NCBI GenBank assembly: GCA_024734555.1
Contig: JANPWX010000038.1
Span: 4,083,456-4,147,455, forward strand
Direction: 5' to 3'
DNA from: Trochalopteron elliotii
Taxonomy: Eukaryota > Chordata > Aves > Passeriformes > Leiothrichidae
DNA length: 64,000 bases
Part shown: positions 26,923 through 39,480 of the stretch, one piece after another
How positions within the stretch are numbered: the stretch's first letter is position 1
Layout of the letters: each line of letters opens with the position of its first letter
Program-made: the position numbers and the translations under genes
Notes under the pieces: model-generated
What the model was told of the DNA's origin: nothing
The model's input: only the letters and a program-made list of their open reading frames with translations
Database searches by the model: none

Positions 26923-29900
26923 CCCAATCTGACAGAATGTTGATGCTTGGAAATACATTATGGTCTATGTGCAAACAGATCTTACTAAAACAATTTATCC
27001 TGCCCTGTGGAAAGCAGAAATTTTGGGTTTATCTCCCACAAACAACAATAACCTCAGCACCTTGCTAGCCCATTACAATCTCTTCCTTATTCTTCCACCT
27101 CCAAAATGTCCATTCCCTTCACAGTACTATGACATCTTCCCTACGTGTCTTAATTACCAAATCATCAAGGGGTATCAGATGCTAAGGTTTGTTCCAAGGT
27201 TCAGGTATTCCATCTGGCCAGTCAAAAGCAAGGCTCACTGCTGAACTGGCAGGCTAGAAAAGAACAGGTAACTGTTGAGTTGCCTTTCTTCAATTTTCTC
27301 CAAAATTGTATCAATTTAATATTTTGGGGATTTTTGCCCATCAAGTATTGCCAAAAGCCATCTACAAATTGAAGGAGGAGGGCAGGAGGGTGGTGGGGAC
27401 ACAGGATAATAATGAGGGAGGACTGAGGGCAAACAGAGCAGGAGATCAAACTGTCTCAAAAAGGCAACTCTTCCTCTCCAGCCAAAATGACTTTTGTTGC
27501 CCGACTGGGGCAATCTTCAAGTAAAAACACCATTAGCTTTTACAAAAGGGACTACCACATGTCAATGTCACCACATTTGACAGATGATCAGAAACCAGAC
27601 AGACAAACTGTGGGCAGGGAACAGAATCCCAGCCAGTGGTGGTACACCCAGGGAAATGTCCCTCCCATCACATAAAATGTCAACATTTGATCCATACATA
27701 TGCAGGCTAAGCCAGAAGTTTTCAAGTTTTGTATATTCACTTTTTGTGCATTAAAGTTTCATCCTTAACTTTCCTCTCTCTTGAAAAAGCAATGTAAAAA
27801 AAAATATATATATATATACACACAACTAAAGCTTTCTTTTTGAAGCTGAACAGAAAACAGTATTTCCTCCATAAACCTTCATTTACAGTGGATACAAAGT
27901 TTTTCAGACATATACACAGTTTTAACATGGAAGTGTTTTAAAATTTCCCTAGTCTACACACAGTTGACTTCATAAGCTTGGAGGCTTTTCATTTATGTCC
28001 TTCCATAAACATTCAAGTTTTTATAAATATTTTTGGCTTTTTACTCCTCCATCTGAAACAAATCCCTTCTGGAAAAGGAAGATAATGCTTTAACAAGTAT
28101 GCATAAGACTCGCTGAACTCCAGTTCCAGCCACCACCAAAACAGCTAAACTCCTTTCCTTAAAACCTAAGACTTGGATATGGAAATTTTAAACACAGTGT
28201 TTTTCATTTGGGCCATTGTGATGATTTCCTTTTCAATAAGCCTGGCCATAACTAGACTTCAATCTACTTCAAATACATCAGTCTTCACTTTGCTTTTAAA
28301 GCCTTCTCTCTTCCCTGACATATCCTAGTTTACCTTTTATGTAACAGTTTAATGAATTGTTAAAACATAAAGGAACTCATTAAGTTATTCGAACTACATT
28401 GAAGTATCTTCAGTAAATTAAATTATGTCAATAACTCACATGAAAAGGAAAACACAAGACCTTACATCTTTTCTGGATACTCTCCAAGCACCAGTACAGT
28501 AAAATGAACATTCACAGTTAGCTGACTTTGAGGTAATTTCCTTTTTTTTTTGCAATTTAAATACTTGAGTTACACTAAAAGTGATGATTTTCTGGAAAAC
28601 ACTGAGCTTCACTTTTAGACAGCCAGATCTCTAAGACATGTGAGACCATGTATCAAAACCCCCAAATTACTAGCAATTTCTATTATTTTGACTTCCTTTG
28701 GATACATTTCTCCACCCTTATTCTTGAATCATTACCACATTCTTCTGAATAAAATTAATGGTACACCCAACCACTCATCACATACCCAGACAAATGGAAG
28801 AAATGGAGAAATCACAAATCATGGAAACTTAAGGTGGTGTGCTACAACAATAAGCTGTTTTAAACTAACAATTAACCAGCATTTTACAAGTGACAGATAA
28901 AGAAGCAAACAGTCTCTTAGAAAAATGAGAAATTCCTCTTGGGTTTGCTCCATAGAAATACACCATACAGCTCATCCCTGCCGATGGAAGTGGTAGTGAA
29001 TCATAATCTCATTCACCTCTGCAGTAAAAGACGGTTTGGTTGTTAAGAAAGTTAGTCTCAAATATTTTTACAGCCATAGAGTTGAAAATTTAGCTATGAA
29101 GATTGCAAGATCAAACGTTTGATTCGGAAATAAGTGCCTGACGTGCATGGTGTTCAACTCTTCTGCACAGAAGTGGTCATAAAGGAAGTCCGTTCACCTT
29201 AAAAATCACTCCATTGTGGATTCCTTGATGAAAACTGCTGTTGATCCAAACTAGCAGATTAGTGCAAACTAGTGACCACAACTCACTGCTATTCAACTCT
29301 ACTGCAAATAACACAAGGTATGGTATAAAAAAACAAATAGAAGGTATTGTTTTCCTGGCAGAAGGCAAGATGTTTTATGAAGTTTTCTGTACAGAGGAAA
29401 ATGTGGTTAAAAAAGGAGTCCTTAGAAGCCTCTCAAGTATACATAACACTCGCAAAACATAGAGAAACCATTGTTTCACGCTCTTAGAAGCTCCTACTGT
29501 GTTTGGGAAAGCACAATTTGGGGGAAAGAATGAATAGTCATAATAGTCTAAAACTGCATAAGAAAGCTTTGATCTGATCCAAAGCAAGAAAATTACATAT
29601 TGTTGTACGTTCATGAATCAGATCCCAGCTGAGATTGGGTCAATTGGTTTCTTGCACACAGCAGATTTCAAGCATTAACTGCCTGCAGAAGAGTGATTAG
29701 TTTTCCTGGACATGGAAAGACAGAATAAAAGATGCAATTTGACAGCTCGGCAAGATCCAAAAACAACTAAAAGAAAGAAACATGAGGAGGAAAGGAAAGA
29801 AAATAAATAATGTCTAGTAACAAGAGGGTTGGTTTAATGGTTTTTATAGGGTTTCTTTTTCTAAAGATTTAACAAATTCAATACACAAGATTACTTTTTT

Positions 29901-32499
29901 TCCTGTGGGCATTGGTTACTGTAATTTTTTTTTAATTAACTACTGCAGGTATAAAGATTTTATGATTTAAAACTGCAGCATAAAATTAGATATAGAATCT
30001 GGCAAGTATATTTTGTTAGAGAACAAAAAGTTTTGTGCTGAGTCTGCATACATAAGGTATTAATTGCTTTAAAATGTTTTAACCAGCTCTGGTTGTTCAC
30101 TACACTCCTAGAATTCTTCATGGTTTTTAAACACTCTTTTTCATTTGATGACATGACACCATAGCAGAATAACGTGAACAATATTATGAATTAGCATTTG
30201 AATTTGTAATAGAAAAAAAAATAAAAAAGCTGTACAAAACATCTTTCAAATATCCAAATGAACATGCTGTGATATACCACACTTAAGTATCTTCCAACTG
30301 CACTTTTACAAGCATTAATGGATTGCTTAACATTTTCTGCAGGAGTCTGTTAGTGCTACTGGACAGTCATAGTACCAATGTTTTCTCTTCTCTAGCATTT
30401 CGTACAACCAAGTAGTATTTTAACTACCAACACATAACTGTAGACTTGACAAAATATTAATGCAGCTCCCAGCAATTCAATGAATCTATTCACAGCCAAA
30501 CATCAAATACAAGTTTTAGAGCACACAAAACCTACAACGAACACTACTTTTTCTAAAGCTATGGTAAGAATAATTTTAAGCTCTCATCACATCAGTTGTT
30601 TTGAAGGCTAGATTATTAGTCATTTACTTCTGGAACTCTGTGTAGTCTAGGCTGTCTTTAAGGATGATGTTGATCTATACAATTTTAAATTATTTTATTC
30701 CAATGTTCATAAAACCTATTTGATACCACACATAAAACCAACTTGATGCTGAAAAAAAAACAAACTGCCAACTAAAACATTTTTGATGAGTATGCCATCT
30801 AACATAGCAGCCACTGTCCCACTCTGTTCTGTTTTAGCAGGGAACTTGACAAAGAATGAAGAATTCCTGAGCATCCTTCATGTCACATTGAAATTCATTT
30901 CAGTGCCCAATTAAACCACAGTAGAAGCTGAAGGAAAGGGGCCACTGAGCAGCTTGGAGTTGTTTTCTCAAGACCACATTTCCAAAAGGTTACCAGGCTG
31001 TACTTCTAAGAGGACAGATAATTAGAGTAAAGCTAAGTCTGAAGCAAATGTATGTTTAATTTACTGGACTTTCCTACCTTATCTGTAATCCTGCTTATAC
31101 ACACACAACACTATAGCAAGGAACAAGTCCCAGTAAGAATCTAAAGGGCTTTCAAAGACTCTAAGAAGGTACAAAGACTGTATTTTTGATCTGCATTAAG
31201 GCTCCTGGAGGTGGTATTGTGGTTTCCTACTCCCTGAAGTTATTGAACAACTTCATATTTTTCATGCCATTTCTGAGACTTTCAGTCCACAAAAAAACCC
31301 TCAAATATTTATAAACATCAGCCTGAAAAAGTTCTTCAACTTTATAACCATTCTTTACAGACAGAGGGCCTTAAGGGATGAGTTTCTTTTTTCTTGAAAT
31401 ATGTATTTCAAATAAATGTATTTAAATCATAGCACCTCTGCTGCACGTTAGGAAGTTTAATATTTGTTGTATGATGTGTACACATCCACACTATCTTCAG
31501 AATTTGAAAACAAAAGAAGTTTACCAAACTATTACTAATTTAAGTACCTAGCTTTCTGAAACTTCTGATCAGGAAGTCCTGAAGAAAAAATTGCAAGAGT
31601 ATATTGGAAAAGGGGTGAACAAAGTTACACACTGCTAGCAGGGGTGGGGGTTTTCTTGGCTATTCTAAGTAGAGCTGTTATTCAAGTTTCTCTTTGGAGC
31701 AGGGCTGTTCTTGTCTGCTGTCTTCAACCGTTTTTCAAAGATAAAGACAGCAGATACTTGATTCATTCACATGACACTACAGACAGTAGCCTTTAAAACC
31801 ACAAAGTCATCTAAAAAAACCCCAAGTTATGTGAAAATGCATACTTAATTTATTTATGGCAAATTCACAAACTGGACATCCAAATTAATATTCCAATTTA
31901 GAGAAAAAAAAATTCTTAACAGAAGTATTGTCTGGAAACAATAGTTAAAGCTGGGTTTTGTACCTAAATTTAGGTTTCAGCTTCTGTGTTTGAAAAGTGT
32001 ATCAATCCCAATTACCCTAAGTACATAACAGACTGAAAATTAAATAAATCCATTAGTTTAATTTTAGCCTAAATGAGTCCTTAAAGATACTTTAAAAGTG
32101 CTCCATCAGTGAATGTTCTCAATTGAATGTATTTAACACAGAAACATAATGAACAGGATATGCACATAAGAGCTTGGGCTGTTCTTAATGCTAAATTATT
32201 CATAGTGGTAATCAAACTGATGAATGTCACCGAGTGAAAAGACAACTCGGATCAATCTTACTTTTTCGCCCACAACTAATATGCATTTGGGCCACCAGAA
32301 GATTTAGAAGCCTATTATACATGTGGCTCTGTTTTCTCTTTTTTTAAAAAAGTAACATCTAGCAAAGTTAAGAACTGACCTCATGAAATTATATCTACTT
32401 GTTACCCATTTTGGGTTGGGTGAGAGGCAGCTTTATGCTTGACCTTAGTCCTTGCTCACCCTGGCCATGGTAGTAAAACTCATTTCTGAACAGTGTTTG
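26923..32499. other. AT-rich stretch, no gene seen
   Basis: It contains a (TA)n run at 27,804-27,818 that passes into (CA)n, and nothing else that I can assign. The frames at 27,222-27,524 overlap on both strands and are typical of chance open frames. The plus strand is clearly richer in A and C; for example 30,481-30,540 has 27 A, 15 C, 12 T and 6 G. Confidence 0.5.
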
Positions 32500-33055
32500 G
32501 GAGACATCTAGGCAAGGGAGGGGACTGTCCTGCTCTTGGACAGCTTCACCTTGAACACTGTGTGCAGTTTGGGACACCACAACGTAAGAGAGACATTAAA
32601 CTATTAAAGAATGTCCACAGGAGGACAACAAAGGCGGTGAAGGGCCTTGAGGGGAAGCCAAATGAGGAGCAGCTGAGGTTACTTGGTCTGTTCAGCCTGC
32701 AGGAGACTGAGGCAAGAGCTCATCACAGTTACAAAGTCCTCATGAGGGGAAGAGGAGGGGCAGACACTGATCTCTTCTCTGTGGTGACAGTGACAGGACC
32801 TGAGGGAGTGGCCTGAAGGGAACGTCTGGGTTGGACATGAGGAAAAGGTTCTTCACAGAGAGTGGTCAGGCACTGCAAGTGGCTGAGCTCCCCAGAGGAG
32901 TGGTCAACCAGCCTGACAAAGTTCTAGAAGCATTGTTTGGACAATGCTTTCAAGCACATGGTGTGACTCTTGGAGACAGTCCCGTGCAGGGGCAGTAGTT
33001 GGACTCAAATATCATTGTGGGTCATTCCCAACTCAGCATATTCTGTAATTCAGAG
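32500..33055 (+). mobile_element. CR1 LINE, 3' part, plus orientation
   Basis: The sequence follows a CR1 3' region throughout. Landmarks are GAGACATCTAGGCAAGGGAG (32,501), GAACACTGTGTGCAGTTTGG (32,552), AAGGGCCTTGAGGGGAAGCC (32,640), TTGGTCTGTTCAGCCTGCAG (32,683), GGGGAAGAGGAGGGGCAGAC (32,746), AGGAAAAGGTTCTTCACAGA (32,840) and the end CCAACTCAGCATATTCTGTA (33,029). The subfamily differs from the 60.65 kb copy, as shown by the GTGTGACTCTTGGAGACAGT block before the tail. The plus-strand open frame across 32,493-32,816 is a relic of ORF2, broken by stops and small indels. Confidence 0.9.
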
Positions 33056-33241
33056 CAATACTTTATACTTCTTTGTCTTTATAGACATCCATGGTCATTT
33101 GATCAATTTTTCATTCTGTTTCTCAGCCAGCTTCACCATTCAGGTAATAAGAACTTTCAAATAAATACATATACTCTATATATATACTGACAATTGATTC
33201 CAACCTGTTCCCATCCCCTGGTTTGCTCCTCACAGACATCT

Positions 33242-33319
33242 GAAAAACAAATAAAAAGCCCCAAAACTAAGTAACCAAAAAAAAACCTTTAAAAAAAACC
33301 CAAAAACCCAACCCCAAAA
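33242..33319. repeat. A/C-rich low-complexity tract
   Basis: Blocks such as AACCAAAAAAAAACC and AAACCCAAAAACCCAACCCC lie about 190 bases downstream of the CR1 3' end. The plus strand has very little G or T. Confidence 0.7.
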
Positions 33320-36300
33320 TTTGTTTCCTTTTTCCTTGAAGAATCCTGGCATTATCACCTTCCCTCTAATTGTCAGCATAATTCTGGTTATCATTCACAA
33401 TTTGCACTAAAGCACTGCTAGCATACTGAGTGCAGTTTTAAAAGGCATGAAAAAGAATAAGATAACAATAACCTGTGGCTATGGAAAAGTAAACAGATTG
33501 GGATTCAAGTTCTTCAGGTTCTGCTGGCCTTTGTCATGCGGTGCCTGTAAAATCAGACCAGTATTCCTGCCTCCTGTCAAACTACTTATTGAGAGAGATG
33601 TATGCGCTGTTATTTTCATCATTCCTGTGGATGACAGGAAGCACCAGCTGAAAATGGAGTCTGTTCTAATACACTGCAAAAATAAAAAGTCAAAGAACAT
33701 GACATACCCTCTTGCTCGCCTGTAACAAGTTTTCACAAGCAACTTAGATGCTGAATATCATTCTGACTCAATTGTTCCACAAAACCAGGATGACAAATTT
33801 TATCGTATGACTTCATTTACACATCAGGAACTCTGTTACAGGAAGATATATTGGAACTCAACATGAAAATAGTACTGCATCCCATTATAAAGAAATATAT
33901 GTGCAAAAAACACTAAGAGTTCATCTACAGTAAGAAATCCCATTAAATAAAACCATAATTCCTAGAGATTCTACCACTTGCACAGTTTAACCAATATTAG
34001 TACTAGTGAAAACAAAGTAAAATTTTCCAAAAAATTTACAATATTACGCTGGTGTGAAATTTACAAGACAAAGTCTTAGGAAGCAAGATGAGAATCAAGG
34101 AACAAAAGAGCAGTTCACACATTCTGTCTCCAAAGGATGCTAATGTTCTTTCAGCTAGACAACAAAGCACTGAACTGGCTTATCTTCTGGCTAAGTATTC
34201 TAAAAGAGTAACATTTCTGAAAGTTGATACTAGCATGGCACAAAAAGAAAAAAAAGAAAAAGAAAAAGAAAAAGAAAAAAAAGTACAGAAACACTTCCCT
34301 CCTTAACTAAGAATTTCACAGCAGCTTTACATGAGCCGGTCCCAGAGTCTGAACGTCCAACAGCAGCAAACTGCTGCTGTTCTATACTGTTCTGGTCTAG
34401 CAGCACCTTCTCACAGGAGAACAAACACAAGTGTCTTGAGGACCATCAGATTACACAGAACAGCAACACAACACAAGTAGTGCTTAAATTCCTACCTGTA
34501 TATAAATTTCTCTTAAATGACAGTCTGACAACAGAGGAGAAACTCATGAGCTGAAACTATCAGTGAGAGTTGCTGTGGTCATTGAACACTGATTCCAATG
34601 AAAAGGCACCATACAAAGCTCTTACTCTTGAGAAAAACTTCTTAATTCCAAAGAAATGAAACTGACCACTCCACTACCAAAATGAAATACTTTGGGAAAA
34701 AGAAAAAAAACTGTTTGAAGTCAATTCATAATCAAGTTCCATATCACAGTTATCCACCACTTAAAGAGAGGAGAAAGGGGAAAAAGAAACCAAACAAAAA
34801 AATCCAAAAAATGTTGCGGCAGGGTTTTTTAATAATTGAAAATAAAGCTCTGGATCACAGAAATAAGGTTGGTAAATGGTTTCAAAAGACAGTTTAGGCT
34901 TGCCAAGGCTACCTTTTCTTCACTAACCAAGTCTCCAAGCACATTTACTTTCAGTGACAACTGAGGTTATGAGCTAAACACACCTTTTCCATGCTGACTG
35001 TTCAGTTCCATTGGTCAAAGACAGGAAGAATCAAAATCTCTTTTCCTGCAAGGAACTACAAACCATCACTCAATGGCATGCATAGTGCAGGGCTTTAGAA
35101 TTCAAGCTAGTTCTCTTGTGGGTTATAAAAAGACCTTTATGTGAACCCAATGGTAAGAATGCCTCCATGAGTTGGGAGTTACTACGACAGCATGTGCATG
35201 AGATAATTTATGCAGTGCTCAAAGTCACAAGCTTCCAATTTAGACAAAAGTAAATGCCCCTAAAGAACCTTCATATTTCATACTGCAAAACCATATTTAA
35301 GTAATCAAAAAGTGAATAATAGAGCAGTTAGGCAGCTCTTTAATACATTAGCTAAAAGTATATCAATTCCATTGATTTTTATGATGGGCTGATTTCACAT
35401 AATGGATTAAGCTCTCTAGAAAGACTGTAAAGGGGAAAAAATTCTTTGCCAGAATTAGTGGAAGATGGTGTCAAAGTGCTTTTATGACAAGCATGCAGTT
35501 AAAACATTTTATTTGGGGATGCTAAATTTAGAATACTTCTGTCAGGAGTAGACCTGGTCCTAACAGTTGAGTAAAAGCCATGATTTCAACACTGCAGATA
35601 TATTTTCAAGATTTCAGTTATATTTTTCTTTAAATATTTTATTCCTAGCTAAGAAACAGGAAGTTTGAACGAGGAACATGTAATCATACTTCAACATGGC
35701 AAAAGTTTAACACCAGGATCCTTCAAGCTAGCAACATTTAAAGCCACTAATTAATGTGCTGAAAAAGAAAGTAGAAAAGTTAATAGTTATATAGGTTAGT
35801 CAAGTACATAAGTCCAAAAATGTAACCAACTGGAAGCTAATCAAACATGATGTACAGGTAATACACTGGCAGATAAAAGTCAATGTTAATAAATGCAGAA
35901 GTGTCACTGAAAGTTAAATAATTACTAGTATGGTCAGCAACCTTCTAAATTAAGTAGGCCTAGTACAAACAAGAGGATTACAAGCATCCCTGTGGAACTC
36001 AGGGAAGATCTCTGCTCAATATGAGAACACTGCTGCTGATAATTAAAAGTATCAAGATTCAAAAGCAACCACTAGCAAAACTGCCTTCATATAAAACTAG
36101 TGCTTCATTCTTAATGATGACCTGAAAAACGCTGCTGCAGCTTTAGAATAGGTAGAGAATTAGAAATCCAACAGAAAGGTTCAGAAGACAAAGCATAAAA
36201 AACCAGTTATAAGAAGACTAAATGTGAACAGAAAGGAAATAATTTACACCCCAAAAATTAAGATGCTGCTCAGTGAAAGTGGGAAGTATACAGTCCAGAG

Positions 36301-38455
36301 ATACTCTTTTCTGAGACAAAGCATAATTGAATATTCACTTATGTCTAGTGCACCTTTACAACAAAGAATCTGTCAATATTCAAAGAAGGACAGAAAAAAT
36401 TGACTGGGATGAAGAACATCCCATGTAATGATGCAAGCCTGCTTCTATTAAATACCATAATAGAAGTATCCAACATTTGCCCTCTTTAACACTTCTTATA
36501 TCTGTCATGAGTTATTCATCCACATGAACTCCAGATAAACTCCACTGTCACAATTTCAATACTAAAATCAACATGTTGACCCTTCAAAGGAGGAGGGGGG
36601 CACCAAAACCACCTCCTTCCAAACAAACTTTAAAAATCAAAGAGCAACACTGGAATGCAAATATGCAAATGATGCACTATAACTTGGCCTGAAGGACAGC
36701 ACCACATACTTCCAGATTTTGGTTATAATTCAAGACAGATAAAAGAACTCCAAAATCCTTAATGAAGTGATTGGTTAAGTACAAAACAGCATCATTTTAA
36801 ACAGCACCACTACTAGTATTAAAAGGTATTTTAACACATCTTACACACAAGAAGACTTGTATTTGAATTTGTAGGCCATTTTTTTTCTTTATAAGCAGAG
36901 ACAACTCCTGATCCACCTCAGCTTGAATCTAGAGATGGTTCCCGCACTTCTATGAGAAGACATCTAAAGACACAGGCTGGGGAACACTGCAGAGCCAAAG
37001 ACCATACCATTTTAGTCCTGTGAATCAAACTTTTGTGCTATGTGGACAGTCTGACAGCATATGCTGTAAAATGGAAAAAAAATCACTGGAAATGTAAAAT
37101 CTATCAAGAATCTCTTGTCTCTTTAACAAAACATGACGCAAATTGCATTCAAAGGATTTAAATATTTGGAAGTACTTTATTTTTAGATGAGTGTCCCTGC
37201 AGCTACTTTTTGTTCTCAGACCAAAGACAAAGATTACACTCCTTCTGTGATAAAGAAAAAAACTTAACAAGTTTACAGCTCACCTATAGGTTATTGACAC
37301 ATATGCAACAATGAAAGGACAGCAGGATACTATTTCACTAAAGCCGCAATTTGGCATTGAAATTTGTTCTAAATTACCTGCATTCTTTTTCTGTATAGCT
37401 TATTCCTGAACTCATTTGAACAAATTCACTTTGAGATGATGAGGAGGGAGGAATAAATCTTTGTATAAAAGTGAAACAGTACCACCTCACCACTAGGCTA
37501 AGAAATGACTGTCACATAGTGTTTGCAAAGCATTTTCACCACTTTCATTAGTGTCTTTGAACTCCCCTATTCCTGTAAGAACAATGTACATGAGGAATAA
37601 GATATACTTATTCATGCAACTTAAAATTCTGAACAGACAGACATCATCCAGTAATAGTCCATGTCCTGTCCTTATCACCTTGATCTCAAGGGTGACTTGC
37701 GTGTGGTGTCCTTGCCAGGTAACATTTGTATTATTTTTCTGAGGATGACCATGCAGCCACAATTTTCCTACTGACAATAACTGCCTCAGGTTTACATTCC
37801 TGTTTCACAGATAAGCCTGACAAAATGCAGCAAACAAATTTAAAGTGCCAGCAACACCACTTATAAGAAGGCCAGCATCACAGGAGGACACAGACACACC
37901 ATTCCAAGTCACAGAAAACGATGAAGCTGGCACTAGAAAGTGAAGTGCTTTCTTCAAGATAAGCAATTCTTTGTATTTGCAAGAAAAACGAGTTCTGTGA
38001 TGTTCTAAGTGTTCAGGGTAGCATGATCTTCAATGTCTTTGCAAAGGAATGAAGCTGAGAGCAGCAATGTATAATAATACATGGTTAGTTACATAGTTTT
38101 GGTTCGCACAGCTGTTGGCTATGTTCTTTAACAGTTCATGTAGTGCCAACATCATTTATATAAACCAAAGAGGCTGTTTCACTCCTGTTCATGGCCATAG
38201 AAGTTATTTCTCTCAGCAACTGCTCACAAAACTCAGTTTCTATTTCAGTATCTCACGCTGTAAGTTCACGAAGCTGCAGGTTCCAGAATCTACTAAAAAC
38301 AAGTGGGACCTAAAGAAGCTTGTCCATCCTTAATAATAATATAAGGGAGGGCAGAGGTAGAGGGGGCAGAAGACATGCACTTCTGCTTTCCCAGAGTGGA
38401 AGGAGGTAGTGACGCTCTGTTAGTTAACACGACCAAAGTCACATGAAAATCAAGT
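33320..38455. other. AT-rich stretch upstream of the CpG island
   Basis: A (GAAAAA)n purine microsatellite lies at 34,242-34,282; open frames through it encode only Lys/Glu runs. On the minus strand a weak exon-like segment at about 37,378-37,498 is open in one frame and ends in AATGCAG|GTAATT, but its acceptor is poor. At 37,800-37,930 there is faint MIR-like wording (GTTTCACAGATAAG, AAGCTGGCACTAGAA) that I do not call. Nothing else can be supported. Confidence 0.45.
34242..34282. repeat. (GAAAAA)n purine microsatellite
   Basis: About 40 bases repeat AAAAAG with small length changes. It is a polypurine run on the plus strand. Confidence 0.9.
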
Positions 38456-38640
38456 TCCATTAGGCAACCAATTAGAATGAGAGCTTCCCCGACTCTCTTC
38501 AGCTTTATGAATTAAAATGCAATAAAATAAGGCTGATCCGGAGCCCATCAGATAAGATAAACTCTAAAATATTAGTCATATGTTACGTAATAAACATCAA
38601 CTGAACGAACTTGATGTGACAGCGGTAAAGAGGTAGAGCC
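38456..38640. promoter_or_regulatory. Probable proximal regulatory region: CCAAT, GATA pair and TTACGTAA palindrome
   Basis: This AT-rich flank just left of the CpG island holds several sites matching well-known factor consensuses: CCAAT at 38,468-38,472, a double GATA site (GATAAGATAA, 38,551-38,560), and TTACGTAA at 38,583-38,590. The last is a perfect palindrome and a textbook PAR-bZIP/NFIL3-type (D-box) element. There is also an AT-rich homeobox/POU-like stretch, ATGAATTAAAATGCAATAAA, at about 38,507-38,526. Site matches alone do not prove use. Their clustering within 130 bases beside a CpG island makes this the best regulatory candidate in the window. Confidence 0.45.
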
Positions 38641-39480
38641 GACGATGCTGCCCTGGTACTCCCCCCTGCACACACACACGCACACACCGCCACGCTGCCG
38701 GAGGCTGCTGACACGCAGCAGCTCTCGACCCCTGGAAGCAGCAACAGGACGTCCCCAGCCCCACGACCCTCTCTCTCCGCGGCAGGAGCACCTCGGGCAG
38801 CCGCCGGAAGGCAGCCGCAGGCTGTGTGTGCCCGTCCCCGGCGCCGGCTGCCCCCGAGCGGGGACCGCGGCGGGGTCACCCCGCTCNNNNNNNNNNNNNN
38901 NNNNNNNNNNNNNNNNNNNNNNNNNNNNNNNNNNNNNNNNNNNNNNNNNNNNNNNNNNNNNNNNNNNNNNNNNNNNNNNNNNNNNNNNNNNNNNNNNNNN
39001 NNNNNNNNNNNNNNNNNNNNNNNNNNNNNNNNNNNNNNNNNNNNNNNNNNNNNNNNNNNNNNNNNNNNNNNNNNNNNNNNNNNNNNNNNNNNNNNNNNNN
39101 NNNNNNNNNNNNNNNNNNNNNNNNNNNNNNNNNNNNNNNNNNNNNNNNNNNNNNNNNNNNNNNNNNNNNNNNNNNNNNNNNNNNNNNNNNNNNNNNNNNN
39201 NNNNNNNNNNNNNNNNNNNNNNNNNNNNNNNNNNNNNNNNNNNNNNNNNNNNNNNNNNNNNNNNNNNNNNNNNNNNNNNNNNNNGTTGAGGACGAGCGAG
39301 AACCGCGTGGCACTGGCTCGTCCTTCCTATGCCTTGTGATGGGGGTCAGCAGCAGTTCCCAGCTCCTTGCTGGGCCACGGGTGGCTTTGGCATGGCTTGT
39401 GTGCCGTCAACGTGGTGCCCCAGCAGCGATTTTGGGACGCATAGCTGAAATAAATGTTGCGTTGGATCATTAGGCTGCAA
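38641..39480. promoter_or_regulatory. CpG island, probable promoter / first exon, core missing in a gap
   Basis: GC content and CpG density rise sharply from about 38,690 to the gap, with roughly 25 CpG in 200 bases against almost none in the flanks. Words such as GGCGCCGGCTGCCCCCGAGC are present. They fall again after the gap (GAGGACGAGCGAGAACCGCG, then ordinary DNA by 39,480). This is the usual signature of a vertebrate housekeeping or developmental promoter with a first exon. The gap hides the core, so neither start site nor direction can be read. The open frames that cross the gap are meaningless because they run through N. Base skew on either side suggests divergent transcription. A (CA)n run sits at 38,669-38,687. 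Confidence 0.6.
38887..39284. other. Assembly gap (398 N)
   Basis: A run of 398 undetermined bases lies in the most GC-rich part of the CpG island. The odd length suggests a gap size estimated by scaffolding rather than a fixed placeholder. GC-rich bird promoters are often lost from short-read assemblies. Confidence 0.98.

Noticed and set aside
37378..37498. Minus-strand 120-base open segment with donor AATGCAG|GTAATT
   Set aside because: The acceptor has a poor pyrimidine tract and the open length is unremarkable, so it is not called as an exon.
38645..39473. Long plus- and minus-strand open frames across the CpG island (up to 215 codons)
   Set aside because: Most of their length is N in the assembly gap, so the open frames are artefacts.
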